A program made the translations under genes and the position numbers. Under the pieces are notes generated by a model. That model was not told where the DNA came from and ran no database searches. It worked only from the letters and a program-made list of their open reading frames with translations. Below are positions 32,897 through 41,589 of a DNA stretch of 64,000 nucleotides, piece by piece (the stretch's first letter is position 1; each line of letters opens with the position of its first letter). Source of the stretch: Teichococcus coralli (GTDB taxonomy: Bacteria; Pseudomonadota; Alphaproteobacteria; Acetobacterales; Acetobacteraceae); the NCBI RefSeq assembly GCF_009829925.1, contig NZ_SNVJ01000004.1, positions 238,381 to 302,380 of the forward strand, written 5' to 3'.

Positions 32897-34591
32897 TCAA
32901 CGCAGGTACGCTTCCGCCGCGTAGCGCCGCATCATGCGCTGGCTGTGGAAGCGGGAACCGGTACGTGAGATCACCTGCTTCATCAGCGCGATCCAGCCTG
33001 CCCGGTCGTGGTGCCAAAGGGGGAGGACGGTGCTCCAGAGCTTGTCGTAGAGCTCTCCGGCGTGCTGCGCGGGCGGCCCGCCGTCGCTGCCGATGGCCCA
33101 TCCGTTGGCGCCTTCCTCGCAGGCTTCCGCCCACCAGCCGTCGAGCACGCTGAGATGCGGCACGCCGTTCAGCGCCGCCTTCATGCCGCTGGTGCCCGAG
33201 GCTTCCATCGGCGGCAGGGGCGTGTTCAGCCAGATGTCGGCGCCGGCCACCATCTTCTTCGCCAGCCCCATCTCGTAGTTCGGCAGGAAAACCACGGGCA
33301 GAGTGTCGGCCAGCTCGCGCGCGTGCTCGTGCACCTGGCGGATCAGCGCCTTGCCGCCTTCGTCGCGCGGATGCGCCTTGCCCGCCATCACCACCTGGAA
33401 GGGGAACTCGCGCGCGACGCGCCGGAGCTGCGCCAGGTCTGAGAACAGCAGGTCGGCGCGCTTGTAGCCGGTCATGCGCCGCGCGAAGACGATCACCGGC
33501 AGGTCGGGGTCGAGCGCGGTGCTGCAGCGGTGCTGCACTTCCGCCAGCAGCTCGCCCTTGGCCTGCCTGTGCGCCGTCCAGACCGCCTCGTCCGCCAGAT
33601 GGTCGGCGCCGCGCAGGGCGCCAGGGTCGTGCGCCCATTCCGGCGACACCGTCTGGAACAGCGCGGCGAAGGCGGGATGCGTCCAGGTCGGCACGTGCAC
33701 GCCGTTGGTGACGGCATGGATATGGTAGCCCGGGAACATGCGCTGCGCGGTTTCCGCATGCCGCGTGGCCACGCCGTTCACCCAGCCGCTGAGGTTCAGC
33801 GCGAGGCGCGTCATGTTCAGCTCCTCCGCGCCGGCGATGTGCCTGAGCTGGCCGATCTCGAAGAAGTCGCCCATCATCCGCTGGACCAGGTCGTAGGAGA
33901 AGCGGTCGTGCCCCGCCTCCACCGGCGTGTGGGTGGTGAAGACGCAGCGTTCGCGCACCGGTTCCGCGTCGTAGCGCAAGGTGGTGGCGGCCGGCTCGTC
34001 CTTGCCGAGCGGATGGCGCCGCAGCAGTGAAAGGGGAAGCAGCGCCGCATGACCCTCGTTGAGATGCCAGGTGGTGATCTCGAAGCCCAGGGCGCGCAGG
34101 ATGCGCTCGCCGCCGATGCCGAGCACGATCTCCTGCTTCAGGCGCAGGTCCGCGCCTTCCCCGTAGAGGCGATCGGTGATGCCGCGGTCGGCGGGGTCGT
34201 TCACCTCCAGATGCGTGTCGAGCAGGATGACCGGCGCGCAGCCGCCATGCGGGCAGGCATGCATGTAAAGCCAGGGCAGGATCCAGACCGGCCGTCCCTC
34301 GATGCGCACGGCAACCGCGGCGTCGAGTGGCTCCGCATGATCGGCCGGGTTCCAGGGATCGATGGATTCCTGCTGGCTGCCGTCGGGAGCGATGCTCTGG
34401 CGCAGGTAGCCTTTCCGGCTGACCAGCGTGACAAACACCATCGGCAGTTCCAGGTCAGCGCAGGAGCGCACCGTGTCGCCCGCCAGTACGCCAAGGCCGC
34501 CCGAATAGGTCGGTATCCCCGGCTCCAGCGCGATTTCCATGGAGAGATAGGCAATGCAGGTGTGCGGCAGGAAGCGATCGAGGGACGTCAC
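32897..34591 (-). CDS. glgP: Alpha-glucan (glycogen) phosphorylase
   Basis: Releases glucose-1-phosphate from glycogen. At 564 residues it belongs to the short archaeal/bacterial phosphorylase group rather than the 800-residue type. The N-terminus IAYLSMEIALEPGIPTYSGGLGVLAGD matches that group. The PLP lysine is in the conserved EASGTSGMKAALNG motif near residue 471, and GAD-I-WLNTP precedes it. The start is GTG 34591 with GGAGG six bases upstream. The glycogen synthase gene precedes it on the same strand across 303 bases. Confidence 0.93.
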   Translation of the reverse strand: MTSLDRFLPHTCIAYLSMEIALEPGIPTYSGGLGVLAGDTVRSCADLELPMVFVTLVSRKGYLRQSIAPDGSQQESIDPWNPADHAEPLDAAVAVRIEGRPVWILPWLYMHACPHGGCAPVILLDTHLEVNDPADRGITDRLYGEGADLRLKQEIVLGIGGERILRALGFEITTWHLNEGHAALLPLSLLRRHPLGKDEPAATTLRYDAEPVRERCVFTTHTPVEAGHDRFSYDLVQRMMGDFFEIGQLRHIAGAEELNMTRLALNLSGWVNGVATRHAETAQRMFPGYHIHAVTNGVHVPTWTHPAFAALFQTVSPEWAHDPGALRGADHLADEAVWTAHRQAKGELLAEVQHRCSTALDPDLPVIVFARRMTGYKRADLLFSDLAQLRRVAREFPFQVVMAGKAHPRDEGGKALIRQVHEHARELADTLPVVFLPNYEMGLAKKMVAGADIWLNTPLPPMEASGTSGMKAALNGVPHLSVLDGWWAEACEEGANGWAIGSDGGPPAQHAGELYDKLWSTVLPLWHHDRAGWIALMKQVISRTGSRFHSQRMMRRYAAEAYLR

Positions 34592-34894
34592 GGGCGACCT
34601 CCGTCAGCGGGGTGTCGGCACGAGTAAAGACCGTCGTGGCAGGCGCACGCTATCATCGGCTTGGGGGATGATGGAAAGCGTGGTCACATCACTGGGAGGC
34701 TCTTCGGCGAGGCCTGCCGCGGCGCAACGATCGGCAGGGCTGGCGCGCCGGACGCCACTACGCCGACTCGGGGCGCCACCGTGCGACAGGGTGCGGGCGC
34801 CATGCCCCGCGCGGCGAGGTGGCCGGGCCCGGGCCGTCCAGTCAGGACGATCTGGCCGGCTGGAGCCTGCCAGCCGCACGACGGGAGTGCCGCG
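34592..34894. other. Gene-free gap between glgA and glgP
   Basis: 303 bases between the glycogen synthase stop and the phosphorylase start. It contains the ribosome site of glgP and room for an internal promoter. No open reading frame of quality, operator or hairpin was found. Confidence 0.5.
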
Positions 34895-36385
34895 TCAGGC
34901 GGCCCGGTCCAGCCCTGAGCGCCGCACCAGCCGCTTGGGCCGCGGGTGCGGCTGGGAGGAGGGCGCCGAGCCATCCAGCAGCAGGCTGTAGAGCTCCCGG
35001 TACTGCTCGGCCGAGCGGGACCAGCTGAAGGTGCGCGCCATGGCGCGTCGCCGCATCCGCAGCAGCTCGGCCGGATGGGAGAACACCTCGAAGGCGCGGT
35101 GGCAGGCGCCGAGCAGACCTTCGACGTTCGCCTCTTCGAAGAGCAGCCCGGTGCCGCCATCCTCGATGGTGTCCACCAGCCCTCCGGTGGCATGCGCGAT
35201 GGGCAGGGTGCCGCAATGCTGCGCCTGCAACTGGGTCAGCCCGCAGGGTTCGAAGCGGGAAGGCATCAGCAGGAAATCGCTGCCGGCGACGATCCGATGC
35301 GCCATCGGTTCGTTGAAGCCGACCAGCAGGCCGATCTGGTCCCGGTGGGCGCGCGACACGCGGTGCAGCAGATGCTCCACCGAGGGCTGCCCCATGCCGA
35401 GGATGGCGATCTGGCCGCCCCTGCGGACGATCTCCGGCGCCGCTTCCGCCACCAGGTCCAGCCCCTTCTGGTGAACGAGGCGCGACACGATGGCGAAGAG
35501 CGGCCCCTCGGAATGCTCCAGGCAGAGGCTGGTGCGCACCAGTTCGGCCAGCATCCGCTTGCCGTGAAGGTCCTCGGCCTGGAAGTGATAGGGCAGATAG
35601 GGATCGCGCGCCGGGTCCCAGCTCTCGTCGATGCCGTTGACGATGCCGGACAGGCGCCCCTGACCGGCCAGCCCGGCCAGCAGCCCGTGCAGCCCGCCGC
35701 CGAACGCCGGCGTGGTGATCTCCCGCGCATAGGTCTGGCTCACGGCGCAGGCATGGCTGGCATAGAACAGCCCGGCCTTCAGGAAAGCGATGTTGCCGTA
35801 GAACTCGACGCCTTCCATGGCGAAGGCGCTCTCCGGAATGCCCAGCGCGGCGCGGCGGCTGGCGGGAAAGACGCCCTGGTGCGCCACGTTGTGCGCGGTC
35901 AGCAGGCTTGGCACCGGGGCGCCGTCCCAATGCAGGTAGGCGGGGGCGAGGCTGCCGGGCCAATCGTTCACGTGCAGCAGGTCTGGCGCCCAGTTCAGGC
36001 CGCCGATGCCGCGGGCGATGTCCGCCGCTGCCAGGGAGAGGCGCCCGAAGCGCAGGTCCTGGTCGGGCCACTCCTCGCCGCCAGGCCCGCAATAAGGATT
36101 TCCCGGGCGGTCATAGAGCGAGGGCGCGATGAGCAGGTAGAGGACCAGCCCGTCCTCCAGCCGCACCCGACCGATGCTGCAGGAGGGGATCTCCGCCCGT
36201 CCGGGCAACTCGCCAACCACTTCCACGCCGGAGGTGCGCGCCAGCACGTCCGGATAGGCCGGCATCACCACGCGAACATCGACGCCTTGCCGGATCAGGG
36301 CGCGGGGCAGGGCGGCAGAGACGTCCCCAAGCCCCCCTGCCTTGGCGAGCCCCGCAAACTCGCTGGTGACGAAGAGCACCCTCAT
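34895..36385 (-). CDS. glgA: Glycogen synthase (ADP-glucose type)
   Basis: GT5 glycosyltransferase of 496 residues that extends alpha-1,4-glucan from ADP-glucose. It begins RVLFVTSEFAGLAKAGGLGDV, with the GT5 KxGGLGDV nucleotide-binding motif at 15-22. It later has TAHNVAHQGVF, GLFYA and SRFEPCGLTQL with the E-x7-E-type catalytic motif region and GTGLLFE. The C-terminus is short with a basic Pro-rich tail. Together with glgP it forms a minimal storage module; branching enzyme and ADP-glucose pyrophosphorylase genes are not in view. Confidence 0.93.
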   Translation of the reverse strand: MRVLFVTSEFAGLAKAGGLGDVSAALPRALIRQGVDVRVVMPAYPDVLARTSGVEVVGELPGRAEIPSCSIGRVRLEDGLVLYLLIAPSLYDRPGNPYCGPGGEEWPDQDLRFGRLSLAAADIARGIGGLNWAPDLLHVNDWPGSLAPAYLHWDGAPVPSLLTAHNVAHQGVFPASRRAALGIPESAFAMEGVEFYGNIAFLKAGLFYASHACAVSQTYAREITTPAFGGGLHGLLAGLAGQGRLSGIVNGIDESWDPARDPYLPYHFQAEDLHGKRMLAELVRTSLCLEHSEGPLFAIVSRLVHQKGLDLVAEAAPEIVRRGGQIAILGMGQPSVEHLLHRVSRAHRDQIGLLVGFNEPMAHRIVAGSDFLLMPSRFEPCGLTQLQAQHCGTLPIAHATGGLVDTIEDGGTGLLFEEANVEGLLGACHRAFEVFSHPAELLRMRRRAMARTFSWSRSAEQYRELYSLLLDGSAPSSQPHPRPKRLVRRSGLDRAA

Positions 36386-36820
36386 GGATGTCCGTTTCTC
36401 CGACAGGGAGGGCGGGCGGAGACAAGGCAGCGCCGGTATGGCCGCCAGTCCCTCAACCCGTGCCCAGATAGCCCGATTTCCTAAACCTGAAGCAAAGACT
36501 CTGAGCGACGCCCTGACCCACATCAAGCTGAGGCACGTTCACCTCCCCGGCAAATTCCACGCACCGTGAACGTGATGGCCTCCGGAGCTCCAGGCGGAGC
36601 GGAACGGAAGCCTGCGCCGGTGAGCGGGTCGCGAGGGAGCTTTTACAGCATAAGCGCGGCCGTGCCCAGGAGTTGCGCCATGGCCCAAATCTGCTTGGAT
36701 GCTCGCGCAACGTTCTCGTGGCGCTCCGCCCGCCCGCCCTGGCCTTGCCGCGACGCCCGCCGCGCCGGGCCAGCGGGGCAGGAGCGGCGGCTTCGCCCCG
36801 GCAGCAGAGGAGCACCTGCC
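36386..36820. other. Gene-free divergent region before the peptide-type receptor
   Basis: 435 bases between divergent glgA and the family 5 receptor. An in-frame ATG at 36566 would extend the receptor by 85 residues with low-complexity, Arg/Pro-rich sequence before the signal peptide. I treat this as non-coding. No clear operator was seen. Confidence 0.5.
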
Positions 36821-38419
36821 TTGCCTCGCCTCCGGTTTCCCCGTTCCGCGACGTTCCTCGTCCTGCTTGGCCTGGCGCTCGGCCTCGCCGCTCCGGCACG
36901 GGCGCAGCCGCTCACCGTCGGCGTGCAGGCGCCTTTCGGCATCGACCCGCACTTTCTCTTCGTCGGTCCCAACATGGCGGCCGCGCGCCACATCTATGAC
37001 AGCCTGATCAACCGCGACCCGGAAAGCCGCATGGTGCCGGGGATCGTGCAGTCCTGGCAGGCCCTGGACGAGACCACCTGGGAGCTGAAGCTGCGGCGCG
37101 GCGTCACCTTCCAGGACGGCAGCCCCTTCACCGCCGAGGACGTCGCCTTCACCCTGGCACGCGTGCCGGAGGTGCCGAACAACCCCGGCCCCTATACATC
37201 CAACCTGCGGACCCTTCAGGACGTGCAGGTGGTGGACCCCTACACGGTGCGCCTGGTCACCGACCGGCCGAACCCGACCCTGATGGGGCAGCTCACCAAC
37301 ATCTTCGTCGTCTCGAAGCGTGCCGCCGAGGGCGCCAGCACCGCCGACTTCACCTCCGGCAAGGCGGCGATCGGTACCGGCCCCTTCCGGCTGGAGAACT
37401 TCCGCGGCGCCGAGGGCATGTCGCTTGCCCGCAACGAGGACTACTGGGGCGAGAAGGCGGCCTATGCGCAGGTCAGCCTGCGCGTCATCGGCAACGATGC
37501 CGCGCGGATCGCGGCGCTGCTCTCGGGCGACGTGGACCTGATCGAGGACGTCGCGCCCACCGATGCGGCGCGGCTGGAGCGCGAGGGGCAGGTGCGCGTG
37601 TTCAAGCGCAACTCTGACCGCATCATGTTCCTGATCCCGAATGTGGGCGCCGAGACGCTGCCGCTGCTGACCGACGCCCAAGGGCAGCCGCTCAAGGAGA
37701 ACCCGCTGCGCGACCTGCGGGTGCGGCGCGCGCTCTCGCTGGCGATGGATCGCCAGGCCCTGGCCGAGCGCGCCATGGACGGGCAGGCCGTGGCCACCGG
37801 CCAGATGGTGCCGCAGCAGTTCGCCGGCTACGATCCGGACTTTCCCGCGCCCAGGGCGGATCTCGCTGAGGCGCGGCGCCTGCTGGCCGAGGCAGGCTAT
37901 CCGGACGGCTTCGGCCTGACGGTGGGATGCTCCAACAACCGCTTCGTCAACGACGGCCGGGTCTGCCAGGTAGTAGGGCAGATGCTCGCGCGCCTCGGGC
38001 TGCAGGCCAAGGTGGAGACGCAGCCGGGCAGCGTGTTCTTTCCCCGCACCGTCCATGGCAAGAACGACCTGCCGCTGATGCTCTACGGCCTTTCGCTCTC
38101 CTCCTCGCGGGACCCGAGCTACATCCTCTCCACCTCCGTGCACACCCGCAACGTCGCCCAGGCCTTCGGGCAGGGCAACCGCGGCGCCTTCAGCGATCCG
38201 GCGATGGACCGCATCATCGACGCCGCCATCGTCCGGATGGATGAGGGGCGGGAGGCGGCGCTGCGCAGCGCCATGCACGCCGCCATCGGACGCTTTCCCA
38301 TCATCCCGCTCTACAACCAGGTGACGATCGCCGCCGGGCGGAAGAGCGTCGAGTACACCCCACGCATGGATGAACAGATGGTCGCCTATCACGCCCACCC
38401 CGCGCAGGCCGCCCGCTGA
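36821..38419 (+). CDS. ABC transporter substrate-binding protein, family 5 (peptide/glutathione type), TTG start
   Basis: Periplasmic receptor of about 532 residues. TTG 36821 is chosen because AGAGGAG lies eight bases upstream and the product then starts directly with a signal peptide (basic RLRFPR, Leu-rich core, cleavage near ARAQ). The mature protein has DPHFLF, WELKLRRGVTFQDG, GTGPFRL and the family-5 lobe pattern SLAMDRQALAE. The gamma-glutamyltransferase gene overlaps its stop (TGATG), so peptides or glutathione-like gamma-glutamyl compounds are the probable ligand. Permease and ATPase genes are not adjacent. Confidence 0.9.
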   Translation: MPRLRFPRSATFLVLLGLALGLAAPARAQPLTVGVQAPFGIDPHFLFVGPNMAAARHIYDSLINRDPESRMVPGIVQSWQALDETTWELKLRRGVTFQDGSPFTAEDVAFTLARVPEVPNNPGPYTSNLRTLQDVQVVDPYTVRLVTDRPNPTLMGQLTNIFVVSKRAAEGASTADFTSGKAAIGTGPFRLENFRGAEGMSLARNEDYWGEKAAYAQVSLRVIGNDAARIAALLSGDVDLIEDVAPTDAARLEREGQVRVFKRNSDRIMFLIPNVGAETLPLLTDAQGQPLKENPLRDLRVRRALSLAMDRQALAERAMDGQAVATGQMVPQQFAGYDPDFPAPRADLAEARRLLAEAGYPDGFGLTVGCSNNRFVNDGRVCQVVGQMLARLGLQAKVETQPGSVFFPRTVHGKNDLPLMLYGLSLSSSRDPSYILSTSVHTRNVAQAFGQGNRGAFSDPAMDRIIDAAIVRMDEGREAALRSAMHAAIGRFPIIPLYNQVTIAAGRKSVEYTPRMDEQMVAYHAHPAQAAR

Positions 38420-40119
38420 TGGCGACGCGGCCCCTCATCGCCGGCGCCCGGCACGCCGTCAGCGCCGGACATTATCTCGCCGCCAGCGCCGGCTTCGCCA
38501 TCCTGGAGGCCGGCGGCAACGCCATCGACGCCGGCGTGGCCGCCGGGCTGGTGCTCGGCGTGGTGCAGCCGGACATCGTCAACATCGGCGGCGTGGCGCC
38601 CATCCTGATCCGCCGCGCCGACGGCACCATGGAGAGCATCGCCGGCCTCGGCCACTGGCCGCGCGCCCTGCCGGCCGACCTCTTCATGCGCGAGCATGGC
38701 GGCAGGATGCCGCAGGGCGTGCTGCGCACCGTGGTGCCGGCCGCGCCGGATGCCTGGATCACGGCGCTGGAGCGGCATGGCCGGCTTGGTTTCGCCCAGG
38801 TGGCGGAGCCCGCCATCCGCTGCGCCGAAGAAGGCTTCCGCGTCTACAAGCTGCTGGCCGACAGCATCGCCGAGCACGTGAAGGACTATGCCAGCTGGCC
38901 CAGCAACGCCGCCATCTTCCTGCCCGGCGGCGCGCCGCCGCCGGAGGGGGCGTTGTTCCGCCAGACCGAGCTGGCGGCCATGCTGCGCCACATGGCCGAG
39001 GAGGACCGGCGGGCGGCGGCAAGGAACGGCCGGCTCGCCGGATTGGCCGCCGCGCACCACGCCTTCTACCGCGGCGACATCGCCCAAACGATTGTCAGGT
39101 TCATCCGGTCCGAGGGCGGCTACCTCTCGGAAGAGGACATGGCCGGCTTCCACTCGCGGCTGGAGCCCGTCGTCACCCGCGGCTGGCGCGGCCATCAGGT
39201 CACCACTTGCGGCCCTTGGTGCCAGGGCCCGGCGCTGCTGGAGGCGCTGCTGCTGATGGAGCGCGCCGGGTTCCACGGCATGGCGCACAACAGCCCGGAC
39301 TACCTGCACCTGATGGCCGAATGCCTGAAGGTGGCGATGGCCGACCGCGAGTACCACTTCGCCGACCCGGCCTTCGCCGAGGTGCCGATCGAGGCGCTGC
39401 TGGGCGAGGCGCATCTTGCCACGCGCCTTGCCGCGATTGACCCGGCGCGGGCGCATCCCGGCATGCCCGAGCCGCTGCTGGGGCAGGGGACGGAACTGCC
39501 GCCGCCCAGCAAGCGCCCGATCCCCGCCATCGAGCCCGACACCTCCTATGTCGCGGTGGTGGACGCCGAGGGCAACGCCTTCTCCGCCACGCCCTCGGAC
39601 GGCACCTACAACGGGCCGGTCATTCCGGGCCTCGGCATCATCGCCTCCGGCCGGGGTACGCAGTCTCGCCCCGATCCCGCGCATCCCTGCGGCGTCGGTC
39701 CGGGGCGGCGCCCGCGCCTGACGCCCAATCCGGTCATGGTGGTGACGCGCGACGGTGGCGTGATGCCGCTCGGCACGCCGGGCGGCGACGTGCAGATCCA
39801 GGCCATGCTGCAGGTGCTGCTGAACCACCTGCATTTCGGCATGGACCTGCAGGAGGCGATCGAGGCGCCGCGCGTCGCCTCCTATTCCTTTCCTTCCTCC
39901 TTCGCGCCTTACGACTACTTCCCCGGGCGCCTGGCCGTGGAGGGGCGGATCGACACCGCCACGCGCGACGCCCTGCGCGCGCGCGGGCACGATGTGAAGG
40001 ACTGGCCGGACTGGACTTGGCTGGCCGGCAGCGTCGAGGCGGTGTGCAGCGACCCGGCCACCGGGCTGCGCCTCGCGGGCGCCGACCCGCGCCGGCCGGC
40101 CTACGCCATAGCGCTTTGA
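38419..40119 (+). CDS. Gamma-glutamyltransferase-like Ntn hydrolase
   Basis: 566-residue precursor of the Ntn-hydrolase family that cleaves gamma-glutamyl bonds after autoprocessing. The expected nucleophile is Thr375 in EPDTSYVAVVD, which would split it into about 374 and 192 residues, normal for the family. The N-terminal GGNAIDAGVAA motif and a C-terminal GTPGGD motif (residue about 455) are present. No signal peptide is visible, whereas many relatives are periplasmic. It is translationally coupled to the receptor gene. The family also includes glutaryl- and acyl-amidase-like members. Confidence 0.88.
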   Translation: MATRPLIAGARHAVSAGHYLAASAGFAILEAGGNAIDAGVAAGLVLGVVQPDIVNIGGVAPILIRRADGTMESIAGLGHWPRALPADLFMREHGGRMPQGVLRTVVPAAPDAWITALERHGRLGFAQVAEPAIRCAEEGFRVYKLLADSIAEHVKDYASWPSNAAIFLPGGAPPPEGALFRQTELAAMLRHMAEEDRRAAARNGRLAGLAAAHHAFYRGDIAQTIVRFIRSEGGYLSEEDMAGFHSRLEPVVTRGWRGHQVTTCGPWCQGPALLEALLLMERAGFHGMAHNSPDYLHLMAECLKVAMADREYHFADPAFAEVPIEALLGEAHLATRLAAIDPARAHPGMPEPLLGQGTELPPPSKRPIPAIEPDTSYVAVVDAEGNAFSATPSDGTYNGPVIPGLGIIASGRGTQSRPDPAHPCGVGPGRRPRLTPNPVMVVTRDGGVMPLGTPGGDVQIQAMLQVLLNHLHFGMDLQEAIEAPRVASYSFPSSFAPYDYFPGRLAVEGRIDTATRDALRARGHDVKDWPDWTWLAGSVEAVCSDPATGLRLAGADPRRPAYAIAL

Positions 40120-40125
40120 AGTTCT

Positions 40126-40244
40126 GAGGAGAATTCACTCCCCAGGCCTCCTTCTTCTTTCTTCGAGTTTCCCGTGCCCCTCGTCTCGGGCGCAGGAAGT
40201 GAGAAGAAAAAAGAAGGGGGTTGGGGGACTTCATTCCCCCGGCC
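40126..40244. repeat. Intergenic inverted-repeat element, copy 2
   Basis: The left arm has GAGGAGAATTCACTCCCC, then C-rich and TTCTTCTTTCTTC tracts. The right arm (from about 40201) is GAAAAAAGAAGGGGG, then GGGGGACTTCATTCCCCC. The arms are imperfect inverted copies. In order and spacing the unit matches 4683-4801, including a near-identical CCCGTG in the loop. It lies right after the gamma-glutamyltransferase stop. Confidence 0.65.
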
Positions 40245-40322
40245 TTTTGCATCCCATCCGCCTGCCGGCCGTTTCCCCTGCGCATCCCCTCTGGGGTGCC
40301 GAAACAGGACTGGAGCCGGAGG

Positions 40323-40610
40323 ATGAGCGACAAAGTTCCCCAGATTCGTGAGCATATGGAGGTCGTCGGCAGTGACGGCCAGCATGTCGGCACGGTGGAC
40401 AAGGTCGAGGGTGACCGCATCAAGCTGACGCGGAAAGACGATCCGGACGGCAGCGGCCAGCATCATCACTACCTGCCGGTCAGCAGCGTGGATGCCGTTC
40501 AGGCCGACAAGGTCCGGCTCAACATGCCGGCGGACCGCGCGCGCGCGCTGGCGACGATGACCGGCGGCAGCCAGGCCGCGACAGGTATGGGCGGCGCCTC
40601 CGCGGGCTGA
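40323..40610 (+). CDS. DUF2171 family protein (PRC-barrel-like)
   Basis: 95 residues. The pattern IREHMEVVGSDGQHVGTVDKVEGDRIKLTRKD followed by a His-rich HHHYLPVSSV is that of DUF2171 proteins, small beta-barrel proteins common in Acetobacteraceae and other alphaproteobacteria. A Gly/Ala-rich C-terminal tail follows. CGGAGGATG gives a close ribosome site before ATG 40323. Function is unknown; relatives are often stress-linked. A strong hairpin follows the stop. Confidence 0.85.
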   Translation: MSDKVPQIREHMEVVGSDGQHVGTVDKVEGDRIKLTRKDDPDGSGQHHHYLPVSSVDAVQADKVRLNMPADRARALATMTGGSQAATGMGGASAG

Positions 40611-40616
40611 TCACGA

Positions 40617-40644
40617 GTGCGGCGCACCGTTGGGTGCGCCGCAC
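40617..40644 (+). terminator. Strong hairpin after the DUF2171 gene
   Basis: GTGCGGCGCACC-GTTG-GGTGCGCCGCAC, a perfect 12-base stem with four-base loop, six bases after the stop. It lacks a T-tract, so it is either an inefficient intrinsic terminator or an mRNA 3'-end stabiliser. Confidence 0.6.
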
Positions 40645-40705
40645 GGCCGCCCCACATGCCCGCGGCACAGGCGCACCCAGGCGGCAAGCAGGCGACGGCA
40701 CGCCC

Positions 40706-41054
40706 ATGAGCGATGCGGATCCCGAGGGCGTGCAGGTGCAGATTGCCACGCCCGCCCGGAAGACGTCGGCACAGGATCGCCCGCATCAGCCGCAAGGCCG
40801 TCCCGGCGCGCGACATGCGGCCGGGCGACGTGCTGGAGCTGATCGGGCAGCGGCATACCGCCGTGATCGCCGCGCCACCTTACCCGAAAGATGAGGACCT
40901 GGAGATCGTCCGTCTCGACGGGCTGCAGCGCGCCAATGCCGGCATGACCACGGGTGAGCGCATCGCGGTGAAGCGAGCGCAGGCGCGGCCTGCCACGCCT
41001 GTGACGGTGGCGCCGGCGCAGAAGAACCTGCGGCTCACCGGCTCCGGCGAGGCG
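40706..41054 (+). pseudogene. Remnant of a CDC48/VAT-type AAA ATPase N-domain, two frameshifts
   Basis: The translated pieces match the start of CDC48-family AAA proteins in order. VQVQIAT is in one frame, ARPEDVGTG in a second, and IARISRKAV-x-ARDMRPGDVLEL, followed by the RLDGLQRANAGM and APAQKNLRL motifs, in a third. The frame changes fall near 40749 and 40775, each explained by one lost base. Homology stops at about 41054, where an unrelated fragment starts, so the ATPase domains are gone. The remnant should be inactive. Confidence 0.75.
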
Positions 41055-41533
41055 ATGCCGACGGCTTGCCGGACGCGTTCTTCCGGCAGTTTGCCAAGGC
41101 GAAGGGCGCCTGGGTCGCTACCACCGTCGCCGGAGAGGACGCCGCATTCGCGCGCTCGCTCAGCGCGGATCGGGTGATCGACTGCAAGGCGCAGCGCTTC
41201 AAGGAGGAGGTGCGGGATAGTGACCTCGTGCTGGACCTGATGGCCGGCGAGACGCAGGACCGCTCCTGGGCTGTGTCGAAGGAAGGCGGGCGAATGGTCT
41301 CCACCCTGGCGCCGCCCTCCGAGGAAAAGGCGCATCGGCACAAGGTCAGCGGCACCAACTTCATGGCGCAACCCAACCAGGCGCAACTCGGCGGGATCGG
41401 CCGGGTCATCGATGCCGGCCAGGTGCGGGGGGCGGTGGCGCGGAGCTTTCCGCTGTCTGAGGTGCGGGCGGCGCAGCGGCAGCTGGAGAACGACCATGTT
41501 CGCGGCACGGTCATGCTGACGATGGCGGATTAA
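41055..41533 (+). pseudogene. C-terminal remnant of a quinone oxidoreductase/zinc-type alcohol dehydrogenase
   Basis: 155-odd residues matching the C-terminal half of MDR-family NADP-dependent quinone oxidoreductases: GAWVATTVAGEDAAFARSL, then ADRVIDCKAQRF, DLVLDLMAGETQ and the C-terminal QLENDHVRGTVMLTM. The N-terminal catalytic domain and the first part of the nucleotide-binding motif are absent. The reading frame remains open to the stop, but no good start or ribosome site exists. It directly abuts the CDC48-type remnant, suggesting a deletion that joined two truncated genes. Confidence 0.7.
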
Positions 41534-41552
41534 CCTCGAGTCGGACAGGAAC

Positions 41553-41575
41553 CCGGGGAAAGTTCCTTTCCCCGG
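41553..41575. terminator. Hairpin between the pseudogene and the convergent oxidoreductase
   Basis: CCGGGGAAAG-TTC-CTTTCCCCGG, a ten-base perfect stem, followed by ACTTTC and located in the 56-base gap between convergent reading frames. It is suited to terminate transcription arriving from either side. Confidence 0.65.
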
Positions 41576-41589
41576 ACTTTCAGCCCGGC

